A stretch of 64,000 bases of DNA from Linum tenue (GCA_946122785.1 CAMGYJ010000006.1:620001-684000); one strand, 5' to 3'. Numbered from the stretch's first letter, positions 21,530-34,732 are shown. Notes: generated by a model from the letters alone, not told the origin. Numbers and translations are program-made.

Positions 21530-24346
21530 GGAGGAGCATGTGATGAAGGAAACAAGGGTATTATTAAAATATGGGGGGAAAGAAATATAAAATATATTGG
21601 GGGGATTCTATGGAAGTAAATGGGGCAAGAATGGTAGTATGTGAAATTGTGAAGTCATCATTGTATGGGGGAGAAAGGAAAAAAAAAGAGCTAGCTAGCT
21701 TTTGGTTTCTACTTTTAGTTCCTTTGATTTTTCAAACCATGTCATCACTAATATTTTATACTTTCTTTGTTTTAGAGAGTGTTTGAATAATCGTGTTGTA
21801 GTCAACGGTACGATCAGGAAAAAAAAACTCTCATCGGAATTTAAGTCGGTAGGTAGATTTTAGCAATACGAAACAGTTGAACCACGATTTCAACATAAAA
21901 TACTAGATTATTGACATTTTTTGTACAACCGTTGATATGGCTTTACAATCCTTGGTTTAGAAAAGTGGGTTCATCCGTGATGAGTGCATACAAACATTGT
22001 CGGATTGTTCTGTGTGTCGTCTTTTACTGTTTAATAGGCGTGATGATGTCATGTGTCATACACACAACATATCGTCATGTTCGGTCAAACATATTGGTGG
22101 GTAATCCAATATTGTCGGTATGGACAAAACCATCCCCCATTAGGTCGTGATGTTATTGGTGATGGTACCCCGAGCACATTACATCTCGATGATGCAAGAA
22201 TAAACAGAAAAGCGGTCAAAACCCAAGCTGATTTTGGTGAAAAGGGTTACATGTATGTTCCTGTAACAGCTACGACCGAACTATCATATGATCATAAAAA
22301 ATTCACCACGATTCTCGTAAAGGTAGCTCTCGACATCTATCATGAAGTTGAATCAAGTAAATCGAAGTGCCGTTTGATGAATTCCCTTATCCTATGTGTC
22401 ATAGGATTGTAACCTCCAAATCCATGATTCCTAGACCAGAGCACTCCACTATAGAGGCTTGTTATTATCTTGCTCCTCCCAAACCTAACATTGCTAGATT
22501 TTCAAGATCCAAGAACATATATAATAATATTTTATAATGTCTTTGATTGTTTTTTCCCTTGTTCTTTGGGAGTGTAAAGTGCTATGAATTAAACAAATAA
22601 CTAATTGGCATGTGACATGGGTTAGCATCTCAAGGTGGGGAAACAGCGAAACCAACTTGGTTACTACTATACCTGTTAGATTTGTTTATGCCTACAATTA
22701 TTAATAATTATTTGGTGACAAAAGAGTTGGTCACTGTTTCATTTCTTATATATAAAAGCAAAATAATGAATTAAAATTGTGGCCTTTTCATGTGAGGTCA
22801 GGATTGTGGAGATCAGATCTTTGCAGGATTTTATTCTATTTTAATCCTCCTAATCTATCTATGACAAACTTTCATTTTCGTTTAACTTTAATTACCTTAT
22901 TATAGGAGAAAATATGGGTTTTTTGGTTTAACTTATTAGTTATTTCACACTGTAATATTCTCTTGACAGTGAGGATGTAAATGAAATCATATCAAGAGGA
23001 AGTGAGGAACTTTCGATGAGGCTATTATACTATAGGGTTAATTAGATAAATGGACACTGCGCTTGCTTCATAAACAACTTGGTTACTAATGTTAGTAAAT
23101 TGCACAAGATTCATAATTAAACATTCACAATCACTCGTCTTGTATGAATTGAACGGTTCTTAAAATGGTATTAGTGTTTTTATGTGTGATAGGCCTTGTG
23201 CTCAAATTTCAGTGACCTAATGTTAAATACATGGTATTTGGAATTGTACAAATTTTAAACTCATATCAGTTGGCTTTCGTTTGAGGATATGTGCTAGTAA
23301 ATTGTATAAAATCCATAATGAATCTTTTCCAACAACTCGATTTATTGAAAGTACTGCTCGTTCTTGACAACTAAAGCCTGAAATTTAATTAAGTGACAAA
23401 ATACGACTCCTTTCCCATCACTGAATTTTTTCATCCGAATTGTTCATACTAGTGTGAAAATCTGGAGGGAAAAGGGCCACATGACGTTAAACACCGTTTA
23501 CAAGTATCAAAATCATTCTGGTTGACGGTATGAGAATTTGACTACTGTAATTTAATTTATCAAGTTTTTCCAAATTTAAGATCATATCATGGATCATAAT
23601 AAAATTTAACAAAAAAAATATTTCATCATGTATATTTTTTTTCTTCTCTAAATAGATTCACTTTGGAGACTGGACGAAATCCAGACTTTGACCCTGGTAG
23701 TAATTGGTACAATTCTATCTATCAAGTTGCATGAGAGACTGATAACAAATTAAGTTGTGTCTATATTAGAAAAGGATCACAATTGAGCATCTAATCTTGA
23801 TTAAACATTAAACACAGATCATTAACCACTTAAGTAGTACATATGAACATGCTTATGGCCTAACTACCACACTAATAAAAATGAGAAAGACAAGGCAATT
23901 AACAACTTTATAGTTTATACAATGCCAAACGTAAATAACAAAAGAATCATCCAACTTCAAAACATGTACAAAGAAGTCCAGCAGTCTCCTTCTATCATCG
24001 TCATCTTCAATCTCATCGCTAATTATTGATACTTTTATATTAAGAAATTATTACTTCCATTGGATGAGAGTGATATTAGGATCATCTACCACCATCCACA
24101 AATCGTTTATAAAAACAACTTCTAATCATTCAAGTTATAAAATGCATGTCAATGATTGAACTTGAATTCATGATGCCAATGAACCAGAGAGATAGTTTGA
24201 TCCTTCGGAACCCACTGGCTGATGATCGCACAAAGCGAGTCTTATTGAGTCACGTGTACGTAGTCGAAAGAGATTCGCAGTGCAGGTCATCTATCTACAG
24301 AGTTGGTAACCTCTGCATGCAGTGCAACACTCTGTTTTCCACGCCA
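21530..24346. other. Intergenic between HCT-like 2 and the copia element
   Basis: AT-rich, short ORFs only, including 79-119 codon frames at 21911-22412 without any recognisable motif. I see no gene, RNA or clear repeat. Confidence 0.5.
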
Positions 24347-24351
24347 TGTGC
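24347..24351. repeat. Copia target-site duplication, left
   Basis: tgtgc, repeated at 29405-29409, directly outside the LTRs; 5 bp is standard for Ty1/copia integrases. Confidence 0.85.
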
Positions 24352-24630
24352 TGAGAAATAGTGCGAAAATTAAATGACACTTGGTTTAACGTGGTTCTTC
24401 CTCACAGTGTGTGAGGCTTACATCCACGGAGAAAGCTTATGATCTTATTACTTGTTGCGGCACAAGGCCATTACACTTCAATTTATACCCTATTCCACAA
24501 TCAGCTAGGGTTACAATCTCGTGTTCGGAGTGAGTCTCCAACTCCTCTAGGGAGACAGTCCCTACGTGAGCTGCATGGCAGGCCACGGATGCAGCGGACA
24601 TGCGATGGGCTGGGTGGTCTCGGCCCAATA
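24352..24630 (-). repeat. 3' LTR of copia element
   Basis: 279 bp, matching 29126-29404 except for a/g at 24600. In element orientation it ends in ...tttctca. It also contains the last ~65 codons and the stop of the pol frame. Confidence 0.95.
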
Positions 24631-26431
24631 CTCCCCCGCAAGCTGGCGCGTGGAGGTCACGAACGTGTAGCTTGGAGAGAAGAAAATGGAAGCGAACCGC
24701 ACCTAGGCCCTTTGTAAAGAGATCGGCCAGCTGAAGATCAGTAGGGACCTTGACAGGTAAAATGTGACCAGACTGAACTCGTTCACGAACGAAGTAGCAA
24801 TCCATTTCCACATGCTTTGTCCTCTCGTGGAAAACCGGATTGTTGGCGATGTGAAGAGCCGCCTGGTTGTCGCAGTGGAGCGGAGTAGGAGTAAGCTGCG
24901 GCACATCAAGTTCTTGTAAAAGCCAGCGCAACCAAATGATTTCGCTAACAGTACTCGCCATGGCCCGATACTCGGCCTCAGCAGAGGAGCGAGCAACGAC
25001 CCGTTGCTTCTTGGTACGCCAGGAAATGGGAGCATCACCCAGACTGATGTAATAGCCTGTGGTGGATCGCCTGGTACTCTGGCAGCCTCCCCAATCCGCA
25101 TCGCAGTAGGCATTAAGCTGCAGGGAATTGTCAGCAGGAAAGAAAAGGCCCTGTCCGGGCGAGTTCTTGAGGTAGCGCAGGACACGAAAAGCACCGTCCA
25201 AGTGCAGTTGACTGGGTGCCTGCACATGTTGACTGAGTATGTTAACCGCATAGGTGATATCAGGACGGGTGATGGTCAGGTACAATAACCGGCCAACCAG
25301 CCGTCGGTACAGAGAGGGATCGGCAAGGTGGTCCTCCGATGAGCTCGTCATGTGATGGTTCTGCTCAATGGGGAAAGCGCTTGGTCGAGCTCCTTGAACT
25401 CCTGCATCCTCCAATATGTCAAGGACGTACTTGCGTTGGCTAAGAACAACGCCGGTGGAAGTTCTCGCCAACTCAATTCCCAGGAAGTAACGAAGGGGCC
25501 CGAGATCTTTGATGCTGAAGCGATCATCGAGGAAGGTCTTTAGCCTGTTCATGAAAGGTAAGTCATTACCAGTAAGCACAACATCATCAACATAGATAAG
25601 GGCAGCGACAAAGGACTTCCCTTTCTTGTGGATGAAGAGAGACGCATCGGCAGGTGAGGGTCGGAAGCCGAACTCAGTCAAAGCTGCCGTGAATTTCTGA
25701 TACCAGTTGCGAGAGGCTTGTCGCAACCCATAAAGTGACTTGTGAAGTCGGCAAACGCGCGTATCACCAGGGGTACGGAAACCTTGGGGAATTTCCATAT
25801 AAACCTCCTCATCAAGATCTCCATGGAGGAACGCGTTGTTTACGTCTAGCTGGTGTAAATCCCATCCTCGACTGACAGCTACGGCAATGAGGCACCTGAC
25901 AGTCACAAGTTTGGCTACTGGAGCGAATGTGTCGTGGAAATCTAACCCTTCGATCTGAGTGTAGCCCTTGGCCACAAGGCGAGCTTTGTAGCGCTCGATA
26001 GTGCCGTCCGGGAAGTACTTGATTTTGTACACCCATTTAGCCGCAATGGCACGCTTGCCGGGTGGGAGATCCACCAAACTCCACGTCCCATTCTTTTCCA
26101 AGGCCAAGATCTCTTGACGCATTGCTTCCCTCCATCGTGGATCCTTGAAAGCCTGATGAAAGTAGCGGGGTTCTTCACCGCGAGTGATAGCTGCAAGGAA
26201 AGCACGAAAATGAGGGTTAAAGCCTTCGTAACTCACGCTAGCAGCCAAGGGATATTGTACACAATTTGAAGTACTTCCCTGTGAGTTGGTCGAAGGAAGA
26301 GTAGTGACATAGTTATCCAGGTATTTTGGGCGCGTGCGGGCTCGGTCACTCTTCCGCAGAGCTGGCCCAGAATCAGCTGGAGTAGGCGTGCGATGGGCAA
26401 CCGTCTCGGCGCTGGTGGTCTCGACCTCAGT
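24437..26431 (-). CDS. Copia pol, reverse transcriptase-RNase H part
   Basis: Open frame from the homopolymer break down to a stop inside the 3' LTR. After a linker come the copia reverse transcriptase (WKWVYKIK-type start AAKWVYKIKY, KSLYGLRQ, LIYVDDVVLTG with the catalytic YVDD) and RNase H (YCDADWGG, KKQRVVARSSAEAEYRA, HCDNQAA, TKHVEMD). No stop interrupts it. In a typical copia element this is continuous with gag and integrase, but here it is one frame away from the upstream part. The last ~65 codons lie in the LTR, which is unusual in length but common enough in short-LTR elements. The role is cDNA synthesis from the element RNA in virus-like particles. Confidence 0.9.
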   Translation of the reverse strand, partial: TEVETTSAETVAHRTPTPADSGPALRKSDRARTRPKYLDNYVTTLPSTNSQGSTSNCVQYPLAASVSYEGFNPHFRAFLAAITRGEEPRYFHQAFKDPRWREAMRQEILALEKNGTWSLVDLPPGKRAIAAKWVYKIKYFPDGTIERYKARLVAKGYTQIEGLDFHDTFAPVAKLVTVRCLIAVAVSRGWDLHQLDVNNAFLHGDLDEEVYMEIPQGFRTPGDTRVCRLHKSLYGLRQASRNWYQKFTAALTEFGFRPSPADASLFIHKKGKSFVAALIYVDDVVLTGNDLPFMNRLKTFLDDRFSIKDLGPLRYFLGIELARTSTGVVLSQRKYVLDILEDAGVQGARPSAFPIEQNHHMTSSSEDHLADPSLYRRLVGRLLYLTITRPDITYAVNILSQHVQAPSQLHLDGAFRVLRYLKNSPGQGLFFPADNSLQLNAYCDADWGGCQSTRRSTTGYYISLGDAPISWRTKKQRVVARSSAEAEYRAMASTVSEIIWLRWLLQELDVPQLTPTPLHCDNQAALHIANNPVFHERTKHVEMDCYFVRERVQSGHILPVKVPTDLQLADLFTKGLGAVRFHFLLSKLHVRDLHAPACGGVLGRDHPAHRMSAASVACHAAHVGTVSLEELETHSEHEIVTLADCGIGYKLKCNGLVPQQVIRS
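24631..24637 (-). other. Polypurine tract of copia element
   Basis: On the minus strand gcgggggag directly precedes the 3' LTR; it would prime plus-strand DNA synthesis. Confidence 0.75.
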
Positions 26432-29070
26432 GGGGGGGGGGGAGTCGGCACCGAATCCTCCATCTCGTTCGGCGCGGCACTGCCGTGCGGTGGAGAAATG
26501 CGACCGGGGCTCTCCTCGTCACGTTCCCCGCTTTGAGACTCAAATGGGGACCGCTGCTCGCCTGCAATGGCATCAGCTGGCGCTGGGAGATCATCCGCGC
26601 CACTGAGCACCGGGCGAGGGATCCAGTGTAACTCTCGTTGAACCCCTTCTTGGAATGGAAACAGGCGTTCATGGAAGTCAACATCTCGTGATGTGATGAT
26701 CCGCCGAGTTCTCAAATCATAAACTCGGTAGCCCTTTTGACTCTGAGCATACCCCAAGAATACTCCAGTTTGTCCTCGTTCGCCGAACTTGTCCAAGTGT
26801 GCATGGGTGTCTTTGTAGTAAACAAGGCAGCCGAACACTCGCAGGTGAGTGTAGGTAGGTATCTTGCCGAACAACAACTCAAAAGGAGTTTTTCCAGTGG
26901 CAGTGGTCGGCAATCTGTTGATTAGATAAACGGCAGTGAGAATACATTCTCCCCAGAAGCGAAGTGGCAAGCTTGCCTGAAAACGAAGTGCACGAGCTGT
27001 GTCTAAAATATGGCGATGTTTCCTCTCTACAACACCGTTCTGCTGCGGCGTGTCTGTGCACGATGTCTGCAGGAGAATGCCTTCTTGGGCATAATAGCTG
27101 CGTAATACCTCTGTACTGAATTCGTAACCATTATCAGCCTGTATGCGTCTAACACGAGACCTAAACTGTGTCCGAACCATCTGGAAGAACTGTAATAGGT
27201 GATTCTCAACATCAGACTTATAGCGCAACAAATATACCCAAACACCACGTGTGAAATCATCCACTATCGTCAAAAAATAATGTGCACCACTTAATGACGC
27301 AATTTTATAACCGCCCCAAAGATCTACATGAATCAGTTCAAAGCTGGTCGTGGTCTTAATAGTACTCGACTGAAAAGGTAGACGCGACTGTTTGGCCCGG
27401 CAACAAGAGTGACAAGGGCCTTTATTCGACTGTAAACTAAAAGAAAGCAAACGACCAACATATGACTGCTTCTCCGGTGAAGGGTGCCCTAGCCGTGCAT
27501 GCCAATCCACCAGCTCCATAGATTTCTTATGCTGCACACTGCAAGCCTGCGCCTTTCCTGCTCCAAACAAGCGTAGATAGTACAGGCCATCTCTAAGCTC
27601 ACCCTTCCCAATCAATTTCTTGGAGCGTAAGTCCTGGATGATGCAAAAACCATCAAGGAATATCAATGCGACGTGATTATCCTTCGTCAGTCTACTCACT
27701 GAAACTAGATTACACTGAAATTCTGGCACATGAAGCACTCGTTTCAAACAAAACCCAGGTTGTAGCACAACTGAACCCACGTGTTTCACAGGAATGCTCT
27801 CGCCATTGGGAATGCGAACTGGCTGGCTGGTAAGCTGTGCTTCTTTACCCGACATTAACGAATCATCCATAGTGATGTGCTCGTTGCATCCAGAATCAAT
27901 TAACCATTCAGTAGTGCTAGGGAAATTACCTGCCATGTGAGCTGCTGGATCATGATCATCGGCGCCTTTGTCCTGGAGTCCAAAAAATTGCTTGAGTTGA
28001 TTTAGTTGAGCAACGGTAAAACCTGGAACTGGACTTTGAGTAGACTCAGCTTGTGAGGCCCTTGGCTCTCGGCTTTGTTGCTCAATTCTGGCCCCATCAG
28101 CTGTATCTCGAGGGCGACGCCTTGGTCTATCACCTTGTCGTTCCCCACCGCCTCGCTTGTCATTCTGCCGATCCCTGGGTGGGTACCCGATCAGCTCCCA
28201 GCAACCCTCCTTGAGATGCCCCGGCTTGCCGCAATGAGTGCATCGAACACGTTCTCGTTGCTCCCCCGTTCCTTGGACGCTCCTATTACCTTCACCTTGT
28301 GCGACGAAGGCAGCGGCCTCGGGCTGCACTTTGCGATTCTGGGAAATCAATTTTTGTTGTTCTGCGTTCGAAACAATGTTGAATGCTTCTGGTAGATTTG
28401 GGGTCGGCTTCATCGCTAGTACTTGAGTGCGTACCGCACCGAAAGCTCCTTCATCCAACCCCATCAGAAAATCGATCAGCCTCGAATTCTCTTGATGTTC
28501 TCTAATGCGTTTAGACACGTCACAGGTGCAATGGCCACAGATGCAGCTTGGGAGAGGTGCAATAGCCGATGCCTCTTCCCAGTAGGAACGAAGCTTGGTG
28601 TAGAAGGAGGAGACTGACCGTTTTTCTTGTTGCAGCAAGCTAATAAGGCGTCTCAACTCATAGGCACGAGAAGAGCTTCCCTGGCCAAAGCGCTCTCGCA
28701 GGTCGGACCAGATCTCCTGCGCGTGTTCCGCGAATCGGATGCTGCTTCGGATTTCTTTGTCCATCGAAGTTTTCAGCCATCCTTTCACCATCGCGTCACA
28801 ACGAATCCAAGCGCTCCGTTCCACCGGATCCGTAGGTTTGGATAACGTACCGTCTACGAATCCAAACTTGTTCTTTGCGAGAAGGGCATCCTTCATATCG
28901 AGGACCCATTCTCCATAATTTGACGACGTCAGGATCTCGCCCACCAGCATATTGCCCGGTCCGTCCGAGTTACTCAGTTGGTACACCGGAGGGAGATTAG
29001 GGTCTGAACTGGTTGTTCCGACGAGTCCCTTGTTCTTGCTCTTGACTTCGGTCTCATCATCGGATGCCAT
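26432..29070 (-). CDS. Copia gag-protease-integrase part
   Basis: The start MASDDETEV at 29070 is preferred over an upstream in-frame ATG at 29154 because the latter lies within the 5' LTR. Counting from 29070: a gag domain (about residues 25-245) with LTSSNYGEWVLDMKDAL and a WSDLRERFGQGS block, a CCHC zinc knuckle (C277-C290), protease with the DSG active site (392-394), the HHCC integrase zinc-binding region (HARLGHPS ... CHSCC), and the integrase core with D583, D646 and E682, spaced D-35-E. After the integrase a proline-rich linker enters an 11-base C tract (26442-26432), where the frame leaves the reverse transcriptase frame. The residual frame runs on to 26233 but is then out of register. 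Everything upstream of the tract is intact. Confidence 0.9.
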
Positions 29071-29109
29071 GATTGATCGAAGCCGGCTGCGGGATTGGTT
29101 AACCTGGAA

Positions 29110-29125
29110 CCAGGCTCTGATACCA
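29110..29125 (-). other. Primer-binding site of copia element
   Basis: Read on the minus strand it is tggtatcagagcctgg, immediately after the 5' LTR and complementary to the 3' end of plant initiator methionine tRNA, the usual copia primer. Confidence 0.9.
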
Positions 29126-29404
29126 TGAGAAATAGTGCGAAAATTAAATGACACTTGGTTTAACGTGGTTCTTCCTCACAGTGTGTGAGGCTTACATCCA
29201 CGGAGAAAGCTTATGATCTTATTACTTGTTGCGGCACAAGGCCATTACACTTCAATTTATACCCTATTCCACAATCAGCTAGGGTTACAATCTCGTGTTC
29301 GGAGTGAGTCTCCAACTCCTCTAGGGAGACAGTCCCTACGTGAGCTGCATGGCAGGCCACGGATGCAGCGGACGTGCGATGGGCTGGGTGGTCTCGGCCC
29401 AATA
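29126..29404 (-). repeat. 5' LTR of copia element
   Basis: 279 bp, same as 24352-24630 with a single substitution. In element orientation it starts tattgggccgag. Confidence 0.95.
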
Positions 29405-29409
29405 TGTGC
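29405..29409. repeat. Copia target-site duplication, right
   Basis: tgtgc, identical to 24347-24351. Confidence 0.85.
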
Positions 29410-32400
29410 GAAGTGAGTATGTCTACATGAGATGCTCGAAGGATTGCAAGTACCCCCGACTAGCAAAGCGAAATGGGAAGCCAAAACAAAATTTTGAAAC
29501 TAGCTAGAAATAAACAACTGCTCAGAGCTGCATCGTGGTCTCACAAGCAGCAGAGCACTATCTATACGGTAACTTTTCAATGTTTTGTTTAATATACGTT
29601 ATAATCTAAAATCAAAACTTCAAAACGGGTCACAAACTATCCCGATCGAACTGCACATAACTTCACATATGAAAACCATTCAATCCAATTCCAAATCTTG
29701 ATACACCAATCATCTAAGAAAAATGTACTATTCCACCATTGAATCTTCTTCCTACTAATTAACAATGAAATTAAACCCCTCCCAATTTGTTCCACTAGTT
29801 GAAAGTAGTGTGTACTACTCCTTCTCCTCCCTTCTAGAAACCTTTTTCTTGTTTCCATTCCCCCCGTCGTCTTCCTTCCTTCCTTCTGTTCTCCATTTCC
29901 CTTTTCCCTCGTTATCAAAAGACAAAAGGGTTTTTCATTAAGAATGAGAAAAGGCGCCATGGCCACTAGAGCTTTGGCTGCCTATTGACTTGTCCACTTG
30001 TTGCGTGGTTGGTAATGTGGAGAAGAAGTATTACAGGCAAGGCAAGGGCCATTCAACATTTTTTTGAGGTTGAAAGCAAAACCAATTTTATTTATTTAAT
30101 ATAGGCAATGCATGGTACTAAATAATTAAAAAATAATAGTAGAAAACAAAACAAAGATATATGTATATAAAATATGAAAATGCCGCCAGAAGTAATAATT
30201 CATGTGGTCCTGTGGATCTGCAATATAATGGGGGAATATGTGTAGGAAGGGTTCTCGTGGTTGTGGTGGTCACTATAGGTTCTCACATTGAGCTTCTAGA
30301 AGAATTCCAACGTGTTTTTTTTTTTATTGATATGAATCTGAATATTGGGTAGCAACTAGCAAGATTTGGATCTAAGGTTATCATTTTCGCATTATCGACT
30401 AACTCTTGAGAGCGAGAAAGAGAGACAAGTCGCATGAATTCTCGAACCTACATCAAGCTAGCCATAGGTTATCTAGGGATATTATGAAAAGTATCTAAAA
30501 TATATTAATCATCCAAACTATCGACGCTATCCCTCTCAGAGTATACAATCGAAAAAATCGTGAATGATTTCATCGGTCTTCGAAGTGCTATTTTCAAGTA
30601 ATTTATTCCAAAGAATGCTCTTTCAACAATGGCAGTGGCGACGAGTAGCAATAATGCCAATTTCAGAAGTCGATGCACTAACTCTATATTGTTTTTACAC
30701 AACTATTTCTAAAAAAAAAAACTCCGTGATGAACTCGCCTCTGATAATTTGAGGGCCAAGATTGGGGATTCGAGAATAGGCGCGCAGAAGACATTGGGCT
30801 TCTTGTGTTTGTTATGTAAAAATTAAAAAGGATTTCAGAAAATATTGATTAGAGTTCCTATTGATATCACAAAGATGCACTTAAGCTTATCAATGGGAGA
30901 AATGCGCCTTTATATCATATTAATAGTCTAGTAATACCATGATAACAAACAACAGTAGTACTACTACAACTTAATTATTGAGTGGAGTACCTGAGTTTCG
31001 GTGACTTTTTCATATAAAAAAAATCTTAATAATATATATATGTTTCATTAATTAAGTTTAATTTGGTGGTAATGATCTCAGCTTGGAGACATTAACAACT
31101 CTTTTGTTCTTGTTTAACTCTCTACGATCATAACGTGACCTGAAAAGAGGGGGGTTTTTTAATGGTTTTTAATTCCATGTTGCCAAGTAATATAAAGTTG
31201 TTGTCAACCATACAGCTAGCAGAAACAGTACTCAAATTGAAAAAAGAATCACATATATATTATGAAATTATATAATGTGATAAAAGTCATCGATTGAATT
31301 TCATATTACATATTTAAGTAATAATATGTTGTTTATTAACCAAAAATAAATAAAAATATGTTAGTTTATGAAATTGTAAGTTTGTCGAAATCAAGATTTA
31401 TGAAGGTTGCTTCCCATACAATTTAGCGTGTGAATTGGACGTATCGGTTTGTCTAATTACAGCTTACATATATCATCATATAGGTAATGTGATTTGTTGG
31501 ATGCTCACTTCTGATTTAGAAGTATCTTTCACCTCTCTTTTTTTTTCCAGAGAATAACTTCACACTGTACATCGATCTTTTGCCAACCAGGACCATGGCT
31601 CGTTCTTTGATTGTCATCTCATATGATCATTTCGATACTCCGAGTTTGAGTCTAGTCTATGTGCTTTTGTACCATGTCTAGCTATAAGGTCTCTAAATCT
31701 TGGTTTAGGAATGACAAAGTAACAGATCCGGGCGGGTATATTAATAATTGGTACCATGCCCGCCTCGTGACAAGTCAGGTATGTTTTAATAGAGCGCAAG
31801 TTGGGCAGGTCAACTCATACGGGTATATAATTTAAAGTTTCATGCATGTGGCAATTTTCTTTATCGGGGAAAAAATGTGCATGTGTTGCATAGTTTGGCC
31901 CATCAAAGTGGCCACTAATTAATTTATGGATTTGCAAGTTGCACTAAGCCAGCTAGCTAGGAGTTAAAATTTATAACAACGACCCTTACTATTCCAATAT
32001 GCAAAATGAATTAAATGAGTGGCTACATGTGCTATCCATCCCGAAAATAATGATAAAACGAAGTAAGAATTTAAGAACGCCTTTAATTCGATTCAGAGAC
32101 AAGGGATAGACATTGGATGAATTGGACGAATTTTAGACGAAAATCACCCATCCATAACTAAGCGGGTAAATTTTTAATATGACTCATGCCCACCCAAGTA
32201 CATAGCATTGGATGGTTTGGCCCGGTTGATGCGGTTTGCAGATGGATTATTGGGTGGGTAAGGTTTGTGGTTTCCAACTTTATATAAATTTGAAAATTTG
32301 TCTTTGAATTGGAAACAAACATGGATGATGAAGTATTTTGAAGAATTTTTCTCATGAATCATTCATGGAGGCTTTTGATTACATTAGAAAGTTATATATT

Positions 32401-34732
32401 TTTGTTACCGTAAATAAGACATGTACATATATAATAATGAAATTATGAAGAGAATCATGTTCAATGGAAGAATTTTGAGATTTAAAATAAAGTACATATA
32501 TGTGATGAATTTGACGGGTCGACCCACATTCATCTATATATATTGGTGGATTAACATAGAAACAAACCGCCACAGCCCGTATTTATACCCACCCGCATCA
32601 TGGCAGGTCGAGTTTTATTGGGTGGATTTGGGTGGGTGAATTATAGCATATGCTAATTAAGAGAGTTGCATGGTATAGTCTATTCAAATTACCATTATGT
32701 TAGATTATCAATTGATGATAATGGAATCTAATTTAGGTTGGAGGTAGAGCACTTCTAGACATATGAATGGTTGTTGGGAACTGATTGATGGTCAAAAAAA
32801 TTTGGTCCCCATTACATTATTAGTTGTCAATTTTTCATACTTGAGTTGAATGCGTTGGTTGGTCTTCCACTTCTGGTGCAGAGCTCTCTAGCCGAACTCA
32901 TCACCTTGATGGAAAACTAGTTGTCATGTTTTTTAGAGGTTTTTTTTTTTGTTGTAGAATGTTTTTGAGGTTTTTGTCCTCAAAGAGCATCTATGAAATT
33001 GTAATGATGTTTCATTTCATGATGAGTTGAGAAGGATGGGACCTTAGTACAGAGAGATGATCATTTGCCATTAGGTATAGGTTGAGTGGTGTCATTTTAC
33101 CAACCAATTTGATTATGTTCTTGGCTTCTTGCAGCCATTCTCCATCCACACACACTCAAACAAACTCATAGCATTCTCACTTTAGTGGCAAGCTCATTTG
33201 ATATGATCACTCTATGAACTTAGTGATGGTGCTGAACAAAATTTTCGAACTTACAATCATGTCGGATGCATCCTCGATCCAATTCGTCGGGAATACGAGT
33301 GTTGAGACCACGTCAGTATAAGAGGTTATCGAGGTGGTTTTACTAGGTGCTCTCATTTTCTAACTATCTAGAGCAAGCGAGCTGCTCCGTCACCCAAGCA
33401 GCAATTTGGAACTGGCATATGCCAATAAGAGTGTTTAAGGGGCATAGTGCTTCAAGTGTACTCATCGCTGGTGGTTTCTTTTCTTATTTCAACCTATAAG
33501 AATCTGGTCCATCGAACTGGTAAACATATTCTCTGTATCTTTGAATTCGAGCAGCACGAAAAAAAAAGTCTTTTCATATATACTTGTAGAAACCAAATGC
33601 AACTTTTTTAGAAGTTTACAAAGGATCATTCTTTACGTAAGAAGTTACACATAAATAAACATTTTCGACCTAAATGTTCAAACATGGATCAAACTTCGAA
33701 TGGTGTGGTTGGGAGAGTTTCCTACCTACCAAATATCTCATGTAAGCCACATAATGCTCTGTAGTGGGAACTACACTAAGAACAAATTAAAATATTTTTG
33801 AGAAAGCATCCCTGGGGAATCTATAGTACCTAGTACAGAAAGTAAATGATTTGTGTGCATGTGAACCATGAACAACTACAAACCATCAATAATTGAGTGC
33901 AACAAGCAAATGGGTACTACACAATTATTTCACCCAACAAAAGCAAATTGGAGAACTCAATTATGAGCTCTGTTTGTCTGTCTTTTTAGGTCTAGAAGAG
34001 GGTAAAAATGGCTCTAATAAACGTTTGGAGAAAGCAATAATATTATGAATCTGATATATCATCATGAGATAGAGGTCATGAGGAAGTGTTAGCAAAAGTT
34101 TGGTTAGTATAGTTTGGTAACCTTTAACAACGGGCAAATTGGATGGAAGTGGCCACAACACTCATGATGTATGGTTGGATACTGTTGAGACTCGTAACGA
34201 TAGGTTCTTCGATGCAAGGATTGATCAGATGCAGATTTATATTTGATATGCCAGACAGTTGACCAAATTCATATATCCCTAGATCCATAAACAAATGCAT
34301 ATTATAAATTTCGAGGCCACTGAGGTCACCGCCCTGGATTCAAACTCTACAATTAGGCTTTGATCCAAATTGTTGAAATCAGATAGATCCATTAATACGA
34401 TATTGTTCTCTTTGAGCCGAGCTTGCACATATTTATTTTTGGGTTCCTTTCCAAAATGCTACATACTAATTGGCTCTTTCCCTTGTATTTCCAATGTGGT
34501 GTTTGGATTGTATCCTAACATATACCAATAATTCAAATTGTTCGGAGAGGTTTAACCCAGTATAATATGAAAATACTCATTGTACTTGAAGTTGACATGA
34601 CATATTTGTCGTATCTTGCTTCAACCAACTGTGTTAACACGATGGTTGATCGTGAGGATTTGAACACATGAATTCTCACACTGAAAGTCTAATATCATTC
34701 AAAACCAACTTATTCACATAACTGGAGCTATT
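29410..34732. other. Gene-poor AT-rich intergenic DNA
   Basis: No convincing gene. ORFs are short and unpatterned, and homopolymer tracts are frequent. Stretches rich in gggtggg/cccaccc near 32180-32250 and 32580-32640 look like decayed repeat material, but I cannot assign a family. Confidence 0.5.

Larger units (their letters stand above)
24352..29404 (-). mobile_element. Young Ty1/copia LTR retrotransposon (5.05 kb)
   Basis: Complete structure read on the minus strand: 5' LTR 29404-29126, primer-binding site, gag, protease, integrase, reverse transcriptase, RNase H, purine tract, 3' LTR 24630-24352, with 5-bp target duplications. Domain order integrase before reverse transcriptase defines the copia superfamily. 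Short LTRs and compact size resemble the Ale/Retrofit type (tentative). The LTRs are identical in length (279 bp) and differ at one position (24600), which implies a very recent insertion. One frame break in a homopolymer (26432-26442) separates the gag-integrase part from the reverse transcriptase part. Confidence 0.95.

Noticed and set aside
22053..22412. 119-codon plus-strand ORF
   Set aside because: Overlaps another random frame, no domain or conserved pattern seen.
26432..26442. Programmed ribosomal frameshift site in the copia element
   Set aside because: Copia elements of this type normally use a single frame; an 11-base homopolymer in a proline-rich linker is better explained by indel or sequencing error.
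29637..29966. 109-codon minus-strand ORF beside the copia element
   Set aside because: No motif, Trp/Arg-rich composition of random AT-rich DNA, no promoter or intron signals.
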